Shown: positions 27,164-50,053, counted from the stretch's first letter. The stretch is DNA of 64,000 nt from Anaeromyces robustus (GCA_002104895.1 MCFG01000001.1:362501-426500); one strand, 5' to 3'. Notes: generated from the letters alone by a model not told the origin. Numbers and translations are program-made.

Positions 27164-27900
27164 ATGAAAAAAAAAGAAGCAAAAACAACAGATTCAACAA
27201 AGAAAAAAGGTAAAAAAAAAGACCGTAAAACAAAAAGAAACACCAATTTGGGGTGATCCTGATTGTAAATCATTTGTATATCATCCTGTTACTGGTAAAC
27301 CATTAAATCCATTTCCAAATTTAAAAGAACAAGAATCTATAATTCCTTTTTTTTCAGAAAGAGTTGAATTAAAAAGACATGAATTAGATATTAAAAAGAA
27401 AAATGAACAAGAACAGAATCAGGCTGGATCTTTATATAAACCTATTAATATATCTTCATTTGGTTCAACTAAGGAAGAAAAGCCAGATTCAGGAGATCCT
27501 AAATTAAAACCAAAAACAATTATCGATTTACATCGATTTGAATGGATGAAAAGAGAGTCATGGATTCGATGTCGATTAAGACAAAAAAGTTGGTCATATA
27601 ATGACATGTTTTTGAATGTACAATGCAGTTGGACTTTACTTCGATTAAAAATGGAAATTAAAAAGCATTTATTTGAAGGTTCACTATTATCAGATAATAT
27701 TTTAATTTATAAGAATGATTTATCAAAAATAAAATTAAAATCTGATCTTGATGACAGTGATGAAGATTATTCAGTATCTAATAATAATCAATATACCCAA
27801 GAACTAAAATCATCAAGTATTGCCGAAAATAACAATACTACTACTACTACTAATACTAATACTAATACTAATACTAACAATAATAATAATAATAATAATA

Positions 27901-27945
<45 letters not shown>

Positions 27946-28610
27946 GTAGTAGTAGTAGTAGTAGTAATAGTAAAAATAACAATAATAATAATAATAATAA
28001 TAATACAACAGTCAAAACAGAAAATGTTTCTAATATTGATTCAAAAACAAAATCTACACAAGAATTTGAAAATAATAATAGTAATAGTGGTAGCGAACCC
28101 CTTTTTTTTTCTAAAAATTTAGAATATACAGAACCTCTTTATAAACTTTTTCCAAGAATTCAACAATTAAAATCTATTGGAACAATGATACCATTTAAAG
28201 AAGGTTATACAAAATGTGATGATAATGAATATCCTATTTTAGTAGTAGGACAAAGACCTATACAAATTTATGAACCACCACCGCCACCACCTCCTCCTCC
28301 AGCTAAAAAAAAAGTAGTTAAAAAGAAAAAGGATGATAAAGATAAAACAAAGAAGAAATCATCTTTATCTAAAAATGGTGCTAAAAAGAAAAAAGTTGTT
28401 AAAAAAAAAAAGAGTAAAATAATTGAAGAAGATGAAATTCCACCTGTTGAAATTGATCCAAATGCTCCACATGAACCAAATGATAGTGAAATTCTTGATT
28501 TTGAAGATGAAAAAGTTCAAATTTATTATGAACCCGATCAAATATTAAAAAATCCTGATCAATATCTTTATGTTTATTTTGATGTTAATTCACCTTTTGT
28601 ACCATCTTAA
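27164..28610 (+). CDS. Unrecognised Asn/Lys-rich protein with conserved-looking ends
   Basis: I do not recognise this protein. From about 27237 to the stop at 28610 one frame is open. It begins KETPIWGDPDCKSFVYHPVT and includes HRFEWMKRESWIRCRLRQKS, then WSYNDMFLNVQCSWTLLRLK. A 60-residue Asn/Thr/Ser tract (27820-28015) follows, then SEPLFFSKNLEYTEPLYKLF, nine prolines, a Lys-rich basic block and a C-terminal acidic segment ending YLYVYFDVNSPFVPS. The only plausible start, ATG 27164 (MKKKEAKTTDSTKKKG), is in a different frame. One surplus A in the nine-A run at 27212-27220, or a 28-nt GT-AG intron at 27210-27237, would join the two. The next in-frame ATG (27546) would discard conserved-looking sequence. 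Trp, Cys and Arg content argues for a real folded protein either side of the Asn tract. Nuclear localisation is possible from the basic block but unproven. Confidence 0.65.
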
Positions 28611-29401
28611 AAAGTACAATTAACAAATATATTTATAAATATATACTTCACATTATTTAATGATATCTATAAAAAAAAGTTTTTATTTTTTTTAAAAAAA
28701 AAAGAAAAAAAAATTATATAAAGATATATCCATAAATATATATTTCACATTATTTATTTAATGATATATATATAATAAAAATGATATATACAAATATATA
28801 TTATTTTTATAAATTTCAATCTATCATACTATAATATCGTAAAATTAAATATATACAACGCACAATACAGATTAAAAAAACTCAAAAAAAAAAAATATAT
28901 ATATATATATTTTATGAAATTACTATATATTAATATATATATTCTGTTTCAAAGTTTTTTAATTTGTAAATTTAAATTATCATTGATATTATATCATTGA
29001 TATAAAAATTAAAAATTAATAAATATTAATTATGACAATTTTTTTTTCATAATATAAAGAATGTTATTATTATCAAAAATTTATGAAAAAAAAAAAAAAA
29101 AAAGTTATAATAAAAAAACAAACAAAACAAAAAAAGAATTTTAAATAATTTTAAATAATTTTTCAGATTATTATTTTTATTGTTTATATTAATTTATTTA
29201 TTTATTTATTTATTTATTGTTATTTTATTATTATTATTATTTTTTTTTTTTTTTAATTATAATTTATTATATATATATATATATATATACTAATAATTAG
29301 TATATATATTCATTTGTAAAAAATTAATTTTTTTTTATATTATGATTATTATTTATTTGTTTATTTTTGATTTTGTTCTTGCTTTGTTCTGTTTTGTTTT
29401 G

Positions 29402-29445
<44 letters not shown>

Positions 29446-29600
29446 ATTTTTAATATATATATTATTTAATTTTATTTTCGATTTGTAAAATAAATATATA
29501 TATATATATTGTATATATATATATATATAAAAAAAAAATAGATATATTTTAAATATTATAAATTATTCATCTTCAAGTAATTATTACATTTATTTCATGT
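28611..29600. other. Convergent intergenic region
   Basis: The region lies between the 3' ends of the unknown gene and the thioredoxin-like gene. It has an imperfect duplicated block (CTTCACATTATTTAATGATA near 28645 and a variant near 28742), TA runs, a TTTA array and a TTA array (29404-29442). No gene was seen. Confidence 0.6.
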
Positions 29601-30053
29601 TTATTTTTGTTGATTTTCTTGACCTTGGTTGAAGTCCTTAATATTAGTAGTTTCTATTGGTGTACCAATAAAGTTAATTTGATTAATAACAGTAGTTTCT
29701 TCATCACCTAAGTTACTTTCAACAAAAAGTCTTTTTTTAAAATATAAAAAATATAAAGAAAAAGAAAAAAAAGATAAAGAATATATATTAAAAACCTATA
29801 TTTAATATATTTTTTTCAAAAAATAAATTATTATATTCATTTATTAATTTTTTATACTTACACAATACTAGTAACAAATTGATAACGAACAAAAGTTAAC
29901 TTAGTAACATTAGAAGGTTCAAAATCTTTTTCAGTTAATTCAAGAACTTCAACTTCTTTTGTATCTTCAGCTTCATCAAAATCAAGAGTTTTAAAGTTTA
30001 TGAAAGTTTTAACAGTTCTTGGACCCTTGTCTTTTTTTATATAATTATAACAA

Positions 30054-30108
<55 letters not shown>

Positions 30109-31188
30109 GTTTATTGTTTATTGCTATATTTACATCATCATATTTATTTTTATTAAACATTAAAATATAAATATTACCTTTTGGAGCAGTGAATTTAATA
30201 GAATGAAGTTTTACAGCACATGTAAATGGAACAACAATAATAAGTTGTTCATCAGCTTCTGATTCTAAGTATGAATTATCATTTTTTAAAATACTCATAA
30301 CATCGTGTTCGGTAGCTTGATTTAAAGCATGTAATTGAGTTTTATCGATAAAGTCACCTAAGTCAGACTAATATAAGTTATTTTTTCATTATACATTAAA
30401 TTAAAGAAATTTTAAATAATTGAAAGTGTTATAATTAATATTAATAAATTAATAAGAATTTAATAAAAGTTAAAGTTTTAAGTAATTATTATTAAAAAGA
30501 ATATATCATCATTATCATTATTTAATAAACATTTTTACGTACATGACCTGGAACACTATATGGAGTTTCTGTAGCTTCACCTTGATATTGCTTAACAGTA
30601 GCTTCTAACTTTGAAGGGTTAGCACCTCTCATTTCAGAAACTTTAGCACCAGCACGATAAAACTATTTTTATAATATATTTAATATTATCTATATTAATA
30701 ATATATTTATCAATTAACATAAATAAATTTTATTTAAATAATATTTTACTTGGAAAGTTGGCATGGCTGAGATGGAACATCCTTGTGCAACATCCTTTAT
30801 AATTATTTTATGAAAAAAGATGAAAAAATATTAATTATATTTATTTTTTGGGAAAAAAAAAAGAATAAGAATATATAAAATTTTAATTATTATTTATTAT
30901 ACCTTAGCTTGGTCAACATCGACTTTAGTAAAAATTACATGTCTATTATACATTGAATAATTTTTATTAATATAATAAACAAAATGTTTATTATAAATTT
31001 TAATAATATATTTTAAACTTCAATTTACCTATATTTTAAACTAAGTTGATTATAAAATGGTGCAATTTGTTTACAAGGTCCACACCCTATTCAAATATTA
31101 ATTTGATATAAAATAAAAGTTATATATATTAGTTGATCTTTTTATCTGTATTGAAGTGATGTATTAGTTGATTTATATTTTATATTAT

Positions 31189-31226
<38 letters not shown>

Positions 31227-31625
31227 TCTTGGTTGATTTATATAATTGATTATATATTCTTTTTTTTCCTCTTAATTTATTTATTTAATTTTTCATTCAT
31301 TGAAAATTAATTAAAATAAAATAGGAATAAAATAATTACAAGTAGCAAAGAAATCGACAACAACCTAAAATAATAATTATATTAATATTATAAATATTAA
31401 TTAAATAAATTAAAAGTATAAATGATTAATATATATTAATATATTGATGTAAATTTCATTTATTCTACAATTCATTTTTCGTTATATTATTATTATTATT
31501 ATTATTTTTTTTTTTTAATCTATAAATTTATTTATATAAATTCTTACTAATTTTTTCTTATCAGCATTAATGACTTTTTGCTTGAATTCAGCAGCATTAG
31601 TGATATGAACAACTGGACCTTCCAT
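29601..31625 (-). CDS. TXNL1: Thioredoxin-like protein 1 (thioredoxin plus PITH domain)
   Basis: Nine exons: 31548-31625, 31340-31364, 31029-31086, 30903-30942, 30750-30794, 30543-30662, 30178-30367, 29862-30030, 29601-29730. Phases close to 284 residues (human TXNL1 about 289). The thioredoxin fold starts MEGPVVHITNAAEFKQKV. The redox motif WCGPC (residues 35-39) is formed only by splicing exons 2 and 3, and the cis-proline is in ISAMPTFQFYRAG. The PITH domain begins near residue 130 (SDLGDFIDKTQLHALNQATE) and runs through VVPFTCAVKLHSIKFTAPK to TVINQINFIGTPIE. Family members are cytosolic thioredoxins that associate with the 26S proteasome. The intron 30031-30177 contains a TTA array. The gene is divergent from SSU72, 720 bp away. 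Confidence 0.95.
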
Positions 31626-32345
31626 CTTTAATAAAAAAGAAAAAAAAATAAAATAAAATTGATTATTAATATAAACATATAATAATAAAAAAATGAATAT
31701 TCTTACATTATCTACCTTTTATTATTTAATTATTTATATATATTTATAATAATTAAAAGTGTAGTTATAATTGTATTAATTATAAATAAATATTAAATAG
31801 AAAAAAAAAAAAAGAAAAAGAAAAAAATTATTTTTCATATATTTATAGTTTAGTGGAATTATTAAGAAAATATTAGAATTTTAAATTAATCAATTACTAA
31901 TTATTTTTAATTAATATTATAATAAAAATTTGTTAAATACAGAAACAGAAAATTTTTTAATATATATTGTAATTTTTTTTATTACATAAAAAAATTAAAA
32001 AAATATTTTTATATTTAATATTAAATGATTTCTTTTCATGTGTATAAATCAAATATTATATAATATAATATAATATTTATAATATTTTTAATAATAATAA
32101 AAAAACATATAAAATAGCAATTTTCGAAAAAATAAATATATATGATACATCAATGTCTCTTGATTATATCAATTAAAAATAATATATTTAAATTATTCAG
32201 ATAAATTCAATTCATCACCAATTTGCAATAACAAATTTCACTTGATTCATTTTTTTATAATTATTGAATCTTTAGATTTTTTTTTTTTTTTTTTTCTTTT
32301 TTATTTTTTTTTTTTTTTTAAATTCATATACAATTTATACACAAA
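31626..32345. other. Divergent promoter region, TXNL1 / SSU72
   Basis: A 720-bp spacer shared by two divergent housekeeping genes. It has poly-A and poly-T tracts near each start codon (31800-31825 and 32278-32320). No recognisable operator or TATA element stands out from the A/T background. Confidence 0.55.
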
Positions 32346-32472
32346 ATGCCTTTTCAATTCGCTGTTATATGTGCAAGTAACCAAAATCGTAGTATGGAAG
32401 CTCATAATGCATTGAGGTAAAAAAAAAAAAAAAAAAAAAAATAAGAAATTTCAAAATTCCTTGAATATAATG

Positions 32473-32503
<31 letters not shown>

Positions 32504-33431
32504 TAAAGTGTACTAAAATAATAATACATTTACCAATTATATATATAATTATATATAATATTAAAAAAATATTCAATTTAAACTATTAATTCAGCCGAAA
32601 TGGATTTAATGTAAAATCGTATGGTACTGGTAGTGCTGTAAGATTACCTGGTCCCTCTATAGATAAACCTAACGTTTATCCTTTTGGAACGGTATTTTAA
32701 AACTTTCAAATAATAACATTTCATAAAAATGTTAACATGCATTTATTCTAATTAGTATTAATAATATTATTACTATTACTATTATTATACACATAAAAAA
32801 ATTTTTTAATTGTTGACATAATTTTAAAAGCCATATGAAGATATATACCAAGATTTAATTAAAAAAGATGTAAATTTATATACCCAAAATGGTTTATTAA
32901 AAATGTTAGATAGAAATAAAAAAATAAAAAAAGCTCCTGAAAGATTTCAAGATTCAACTGGTATTTTTGATATAATATTTACTTGTGAAGAAAGATGTTT
33001 TGATGCAGTATGTGAAGGTTAGCTAATTTCATCATTGTTATCAGGATAATAATTATAATATTTCAAATATCTTTTCCTAATACATTAATTTTGTATAATT
33101 ATCTTAATTTACAATTTATAAATACTAAAAGACTTAATAAATCGAGGTTGTGAACATAATTTACCTGTTCATGTCATTAATATTGAAATTAAAGATAATC
33201 ACGAAGATGCTGCTGTTGGAGGACAATTGATAACTCAACTTGCACAAATGGTACCTTTTTCTTTTTTATAATTTTAAAAATACCAATGTTAACTTTTAAT
33301 TAACATTTTTTTCATTATTTTTTGTTCAAAAGATTGAAAATACAGATGTTGGTTGTAATGTTGAAAATACTATAGAAGATTTTCAAAAAAAAACAAATTG
33401 TAGCATATTACATTCATTATCTTATTATTAA
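32346..33431 (+). CDS. SSU72: RNA polymerase II CTD phosphatase SSU72
   Basis: Five exons: 32346-32416, 32595-32691, 32831-33017, 33132-33250, 33333-33431, giving 190 residues (human about 194). The active-site loop CASNQNRS (Cys9, Arg15) is the CX5R signature that SSU72 shares with low-molecular-weight phosphatases. It is followed by the family stretches [20 protein letters not shown] and [20 protein letters not shown], and the C terminus [21 protein letters not shown]72 removes phosphate from Ser5 (and Ser7) of the polymerase II C-terminal domain and acts in the 3'-end cleavage and polyadenylation complex in the nucleus. All introns are short and GT-AG. No unusual residue change was seen at the active site. 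Confidence 0.95.
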
Positions 33432-34133
33432 AGTTAAAATTAAAAGAGTTACAAAATATTGACCATAATTATATTGTATTTATTATCTTATCGTTTTAAT
33501 TAATACAAAATTTTTTCAAATACATAATTTTTTCAAATAAAAATAAAACAATAATAACTATAAATTAAAGAAATATATAGCATCCATACTGGAAAGTTTT
33601 CAGTAAAAAACCAGCTATAACATACCATATTCAAAATACTAAAAATTCATTTAACTATTACATCTTTAATTGAATATAATATAATTAATATATATATTAT
33701 GTTATATAAAAATTTTCTTTATATAAATATACTTACTTTTTTTATTGTAATTAGTGGTAGTAGTAAAACTTCCTTCTATTTAATAAATTTCATAAACTAT
33801 ATTATAATAATAAATTTTTAATTTTATTCTTTTTCTAATTCTTATTCTATAATATATAAGGAAATATGCAATTATTAACTTTTTTGTTTTATATTAAAAG
33901 TTTTTTATTTAATTTTTAAATCATTTTTTTAATATTTATATATTAATCTATTTTAAAAAAAAAAAAAAAAACATTAATACCAATATTTTCATGTGAAAAT
34001 CACATGATAAGTCTATAAAAAAAAAAAAAAAAACCAATATATATTTGAATAAATAGAATGTAAATATTTAAATAATAATAACAACTTTTTTCCCTTTTTT
34101 TTTTTTTTTATTTTATGTTTCTTTTTTTTTAAT

Positions 34134-34216
<83 letters not shown>

Positions 34217-34221
34217 TTTTT

Positions 34222-34260
<39 letters not shown>

Positions 34261-34962
34261 TTTTGTTTAGTTTTGTTTTTTATTTTTATTTTTATTTTAT
34301 TTTATTTTATTTTTTTAATAAATGGATAAGTATTATTTATGATTAATAAATAAAATATAAATAATATATAAAATACAAATAAGATTAAAAAGGTTACAAA
34401 AATTATAAAAATATTTTAATATTAGTGTTTAATTCATTATTATTTAATGATTATTATCATTAATTATATGTTAAGTAAAAGTTTTTTAATATATCCATAT
34501 TTAATTATGTGAAATGGAAAGAATGTATATAAAAATATTATTTAAATATTTAAGAAAATGCATTTATTTTGTAAATAAATTTTAAAAATATTTGTATAAA
34601 ATTTAATAAATTGTTAAAAAATAATTATGAATATACTATTGAGTATTTCGGATAATAAAAAATTGGTAGTATTTGTATTTAAGTTTGATATAAACCTTAT
34701 TATACATATTTTTTAAAGAATTACAAAATTTATTTATATTTTTTTTTAAAATTTTATACATTATATATTATATAATTTAATATTAATAATTATACAGTAA
34801 ATTAATACTGTAATTAAAATAATTAAAATATCAAAATAAAATATAGAAATTTATAATATATGAAATTAAAGAGAAAAAAAATTGGATAATATTATATTAT
34901 TAACAAAAAATATATTAATAATAATAATAATTATAAGTAATAAATATATAATAATATTAATA
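33432..34962. other. Intergenic region with TTTA array
   Basis: The region lies between SSU72 and the cyclase-like gene. It contains two poly-A runs, CTTTTTT tracts and a long TTTA array (34132-34262). An in-frame upstream ATG at 34882 would add 27 mostly Ile residues to the next gene. Otherwise no coding segment was seen. Confidence 0.55.
34132..34262. repeat. (TTTA)n microsatellite
   Basis: About 32 tandem ATTT units with a single extra T near 34220. Confidence 0.95.
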
Positions 34963-39715
<4,753 letters not shown>

Positions 39716-40386
39716 AATAGAACAACACATAAAAATAATAATATATAATAATAAAACGATTTGATTATAATTATTTATTGATGTATTTTCAAAAAAAAAA
39801 TTGTTTTGTTTATGGAACTATCTTTTTTTTCTTTTCTTTTTTTATTTATATCTTGAAATATGTATAATATAATATTATAATTAGTAATATTATATTTATA
39901 TAAAAATAATTTTTTTATTCTTTTTATAATTGTTATATTACTTTTTTAATAAAGTAATAACAAATTTATTAACAAAAAATTTTATAAAAAAAATTATTTA
40001 TTTTAATATGAAAAGTTCAAAAATAAAAGAATTTTAATGTTGACAAAATTTAATTATAAACATTAATTATTAATATAGTATTTTTAAAAAAGATGCATGT
40101 AATAAATGCAGTAAAAAAAAAATAAACAATATAAAAAATAAACACATTTAATAAATTTTTTTTTTAAATACAAATTATATATAAAAAACCAATATTATAT
40201 ATATTTTAATTTTTTTGGAATTATTAAAATAAAACATATATTTTTGATTTTTATTGGAAATATTTTTATTATATTTATTAAAGATTTAATAATTATTTGA
40301 TTTTTTATTAATATATTTTATTAAATATATAAATATATCTAATAAAAAATTATTTAAGCAATATTATAAAATTATATATATATATA
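39716..40386. other. Convergent intergenic region
   Basis: The region joins the 3' sides of the cyclase-like gene and the membrane-protein gene. It is only A/T sequence with short homopolymers, and no gene or structured element was seen. Confidence 0.6.
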
Positions 40387-41394
40387 TTAATAACGAATAG
40401 CATTTTGTCTTATTTCTTTAATAGTTGAAGGTAATTTAATAAGTTTTTCGAAAAATTTTTGTTGATTAAAACTCTTTAATGATAAAAATCCGTAAACATA
40501 AATATATAATAATGCACCTTGAGGTAATGGTAAATAATGATGTAAATCCATCATAACTAATATTGAATATGGAATTAAAAGTATCATATATAAGACTGAA
40601 AGTTGTGCTACTTTTGATATATTTGCTTGTGGACTTATTAAGGTTCCAATGACTCCTATTGTAAATAAAACAAAGTTAATAAGAGAAATACTACTTAAAT
40701 TCCTAGCTCTTTCAATAAATTTATTTCCTTCATCTTTGCCTTGTTTTCCATAAGTTTTTTCTATATAAGGTTTAAGGAAATTGAAAGAAGTAACGATTCC
40801 ATTTAAGAAAAGAACAACTATTCCATTTAAAAGTAATAAAAAGATTGGAATATGTTCTTCAATAATTCCAAATTGTTCAAATATTATTTCTAAAATAGGT
40901 GAAAAATCTGGAATTAAAGATAGAATCTTTCCTATTCCATAAATTAATAATGGACTTAATATAGCACGAATAATGGATATTAATATTGTTTTTTCAAATA
41001 TCCAAGAAATACCTATCTCATCATTTTTTGCTTCTTTGGTTGCATTTTTGATAGCTTTATTTTTTTTTATTTTATTTTGATTAATTTTAAGTGACGATTT
41101 TTTAGTTTGTTCTGATTTATTTTCAGATTCCTTATTATCTTCAACTAAATCTTTTAAAATATTTTTATTATTTTCTTTTTCTACTGATTTATCTATGGAT
41201 TTATTTTCTTTGTTTTTTTCCATAGATTCATCAACAGACTTGTCACCTTTTTTTTTTTCCACAGACTTATCAACAGATTTATTTCCTTCTGTTTTGGCTA
41301 TGGATTTATCTAAAGACTTATCAGGAGATATATCTTTTTCTATTGATTTATCAAATGATTTGTCCTTCTTACTTTTGCTTCGGTTATTTGTCAT
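40387..41394 (-). CDS. Unrecognised multi-pass membrane protein with DKS-repeat N terminus
   Basis: This is a single-exon gene. ATG 41394 (MTNNRSKSKKDK) is chosen over in-frame ATG 41436, whose extra 14 residues are A/T-driven and hydrophobic; this gives 335 residues. The first 115 residues are charged and repetitive, with about seven degenerate copies of DKSxDKS (SFDKSIEKD, SLDKSIAKT, SVDKSVEKK, SIDKSVEKE). After a second basic linker come four or five hydrophobic segments: ISIIRAILSPLLIYGIGKIL, IPIFLLLLNGIVVLFLNGIV, LINFVLFTIGVIGTLI, and LSVLYMILLIPYSILVMMDL, with a possible short one at ALLYIYVYGF. The tail is basic. No signal peptide is evident. I do not recognise the family; an endomembrane location is a guess from the segment pattern. 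It lies convergent with the cyclase-like gene. Confidence 0.75.
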   Translation of the reverse strand: MTNNRSKSKKDKSFDKSIEKDISPDKSLDKSIAKTEGNKSVDKSVEKKKGDKSVDESMEKNKENKSIDKSVEKENNKNILKDLVEDNKESENKSEQTKKSSLKINQNKIKKNKAIKNATKEAKNDEIGISWIFEKTILISIIRAILSPLLIYGIGKILSLIPDFSPILEIIFEQFGIIEEHIPIFLLLLNGIVVLFLNGIVTSFNFLKPYIEKTYGKQGKDEGNKFIERARNLSSISLINFVLFTIGVIGTLISPQANISKVAQLSVLYMILLIPYSILVMMDLHHYLPLPQGALLYIYVYGFLSLKSFNQQKFFEKLIKLPSTIKEIRQNAIRY

Positions 41395-42770
41395 TCTTAT
41401 ATTATTAAAAATAAAAAAAATGTCAATTGTTGTCAAAATAAAAAAAATAATATTTTTTCTTTTTTTTTTTTTTTATTTTTTTATTTGTATTTTATTTATT
41501 GTAATTTTCTATGTATTTATTTTACTTTAATTTATTAGTTTTTAGTTTTTAGTTTTCAATTTATTAGTTTTTTTTATTTTAGTTTTTAGTTTTTCTTTTT
41601 TCCCTTCACTTATTTATTTATTTTTTTATTTTTATTTTTATTTTTTTTAACTTCTTTAATTTGTTTTTTATTTTTTGTATTTTGTATTTTGCATTTTTAT
41701 TTATTTTATATTATTTTGCTTTGTTTTGATTTGTTTTTACATAAATTATTTTTATTATTATTATTTTTGTATTTATTTGTTGATTGATTTTATTTGTTAA
41801 TTTTTATTGTTTATATTTTTTATATTTATTGTTGTACATATAAATGTAATATTACGTAATGTAATGTATGATATAATTTTAATTAACTTTAAAATACTAA
41901 CAATAATGCTTTATTAATAATTGATTAGAATAAATTTATTTTTAAAAATAATGAAATTTCTTTTAACCTATAGTAATATAGAAAAAGTTACAAGTACATA
42001 TAAAATAAAATAAAATAAATAGTAATATAGAATAAGTTACAAGTACATATAAAATAAAATAAAATAAATAGTAATATAGAATAAGTTACAAGTACATATA
42101 AAATAAAATAAAATAAATAGTAATATAGAATAAGTTACAAGTACATATAAAATAAAATAAAATAAAATAAAATAAAATAAAATAAAATAAAATAAAATAA
42201 AATAAAATAAAATAAAATAAAATAAATAGTAATATAGAATAAGTTACAAGTACATATAAAATAAAATAAAATAAAATAAAATAAAATAAAATAAAATAAA
42301 ATAAAATAAAATAAAATAAAATAAAATAAAATAAAATAAAATAAAATAAAATAAAATAAAATAGAATGAAATAAAATAAAATAAAATAAAATAAAATAAA
42401 ATAAAATAAAATAGAATGAAATGAAATATTATTATAAAGTATATATTTCAATATTATTTATTTATTTATTTATTTATTTATATTTATTTATTTATTTATT
42501 TATTATCTATTTTATTTATTATTCAATTTTTATTTAAGAAATTAATTGTTACCATGATTATTATAAACATTTTTTAATAAGTTTTTTATTAATTATATTA
42601 ATATTGTTATGTTATTTTCATTTATTTATTATTTTTTATTTTATTTTATTTTATTTTATTTTATTTATATTTTTAAATAGTTATTAATATTTAGTATATA
42701 GATATAAATTTAATTTTTATTTTTTTTTTAATTATTCAAACTTATTAAATTGAATATTTATTTTTTTATT
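41395..42770. other. Intergenic region containing a minisatellite
   Basis: The region lies between AP-3 delta (3' side) and the 5' side of the membrane-protein gene. It holds T-rich sequence (41450-41860), the 49-bp minisatellite and AAAAT array (41971-42425), and TTTA runs (42450-42510). The 121-codon open frame across the array encodes only a Phe-Ile-Leu-Tyr repeat and is rejected as a gene. Confidence 0.6.
41971..42425. repeat. 49-bp minisatellite merging into an (AAAAT)n array
   Basis: The unit TAGTAATATAGAATAAGTTA, CAAGTACATA, TAAAATAAAATAAAATAAA starts at 41971, 42020, 42069 and 42118 (exact 49-bp period). It recurs at 42227 after the AAAAT tail has expanded to about 17 units. A second AAAAT run of over 30 units (42257-42425) ends the block. 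The first copy differs by one base (GAAAAAG for GAATAAG). Confidence 0.92.
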
Positions 42771-48097
<5,327 letters not shown>

Positions 48098-48682
48098 TTT
48101 TAAGATTAAAAATTATTTTTTTTTTTTTTAAAATATTTAATTTAATTGTAATTGATTTATTAAAACAAATTAATGGTCAAAATTTTATAATCTTTTATTT
48201 TATTATAGAAATTTATATTTAATTTAAAATTGAAATTTATATATATTTAAAAATAATAATTAAATATAAAAATGTTAGTTATTAATTATATTATGAAATT
48301 TTTATAATTTTGAAATTGAAATTTATATAATTAAAAATAATAATGTAATAAATATATATATATGAAAAATATTAATTAATAATATTATAATTTTAAATAA
48401 TTTATATTTTTATTTAAAAATATTAAATAATCATAACAATATTGAGAATAATTCTATATTATTATCAAATTAAAATAATTAGTATTATTATATTATATAT
48501 ATTTTATTTAAATTTTTATGGAAATAAAAATTTAAATAAATTTAAAATATATTCATATAATTATAATCTTCAATATCGTAATTTGTAAAAAAAAGGAATT
48601 TTATTAATAATTAATATAAAAATAAAAACATATATTTATACTTTTGATTAATTAAAATTTATTAACTTTAATATTATTTTAT

Positions 48683-48720
<38 letters not shown>

Positions 48721-50053
48721 CTTGTTAATAATACAAATCGCAAAATATTATTTAAATAAAATCTCATCCATAATTGTTATTTATTTTATGCTAATATTAA
48801 TAAAGCTTTATTTTTCGGTACCTTTTTAAATTATAAATCTTTCTGAAAGGAAAAAAAAATGGAATACTTTAATTATTAATAATAGTAAGCTGGTTTATTT
48901 TGTTTTATTTATTTTTTTATTTTTTTTTTTATTTTATTTTATTATTATTCTTTTATCTTTTATTTTTATTTTATTATTATTATTTTTTTTCTTGTTATTT
49001 TTAAGAAGAATTATGATTTTTAATAATTCATTTTCAATTTTACATTATGATTTTAAAATTAATGCTATACATTAAAAAATAAGTAAAACTAAATATAAAA
49101 ATTAGTAACTTCTTTTAATTATGATTATGATTTATATTAAAATTGTTTATCCATTATCTATTTAGCATAAACTTTTTTATTAATAAATCAAAAAAATTAA
49201 TTAATAATATATTTATATAGTTCCATTTCAATTAATTTTAATATAATTTCAAATTAATATATATATATACAAATATTAATAATTATTTATATCATAATAT
49301 ATTTATAATATAATATCTATTAATACTTTTTTAATAATCATTTAATTATGATAATATATTAGATATCATCCACCAAATAACTACACTCCACCTTTTGATA
49401 GCAGCATTTCTCTTTATAATGTTACTATCATATATACTATTCTAAAAATAACTAATTTTAACCTCATAGTCAAAAAAGTAATTATAAAATTTATCATTAT
49501 TTTTCTTATCGTTATTATTTTTTTGTATTATTAAATACATATGGATTATTATAACCTTTAAGATTTTGACGAATTTTTTTTCTAATTTATAATTTCTTTT
49601 TCTACATTAAAACTTTTTCTATATTCAAAACCTCTTTTTCTATATTAAAAATTATTATACAATTACTATACTTTGGTAGATGCTTTTTGTTCCCACCACA
49701 ATATAATAATAATATATTACAATATAATAATATCTTATAAAATTGTGTCTGTAAATATTTAATATATTAATATTATTTATATATTTATAACACTAATATG
49801 TAAGATATTTAAATAATTGAGTTATTTATATAAATATGTTTATTTTATTTTTATTTTAATCTTTAATTTTTCATGAATATAAAAAAATTAAAAAATTATT
49901 ATTTTATTTATTAGATTTAAAATATATAAATAATTTTATATTTGAATGAATTAAATAAATATTCTAGTTTTTAGATTTTATAGAAATATTAAAAAATAAT
50001 AAAATAAATGATTATTTAAATTATAATAAAATTGTTATAAATCAAATATGATT
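48098..50053. other. Intergenic region, AP-3 delta / NOP16
   Basis: A 2-kb spacer between two minus-strand genes. It is mostly A/T with a 32-bp A run at 48687-48718. An island of somewhat higher base diversity lies at 49370-49720. It includes three degenerate copies of an AATATAGAAAAAG-type unit on the minus strand (49600-49650). No intact gene was found. Confidence 0.55.

Noticed and set aside
42086-42451. 121-codon minus-strand frame of Phe-Ile-Leu-Tyr repeats
   Set aside because: It arises from AAAAT units, whose length leaves frames open; there is no non-repetitive protein segment.
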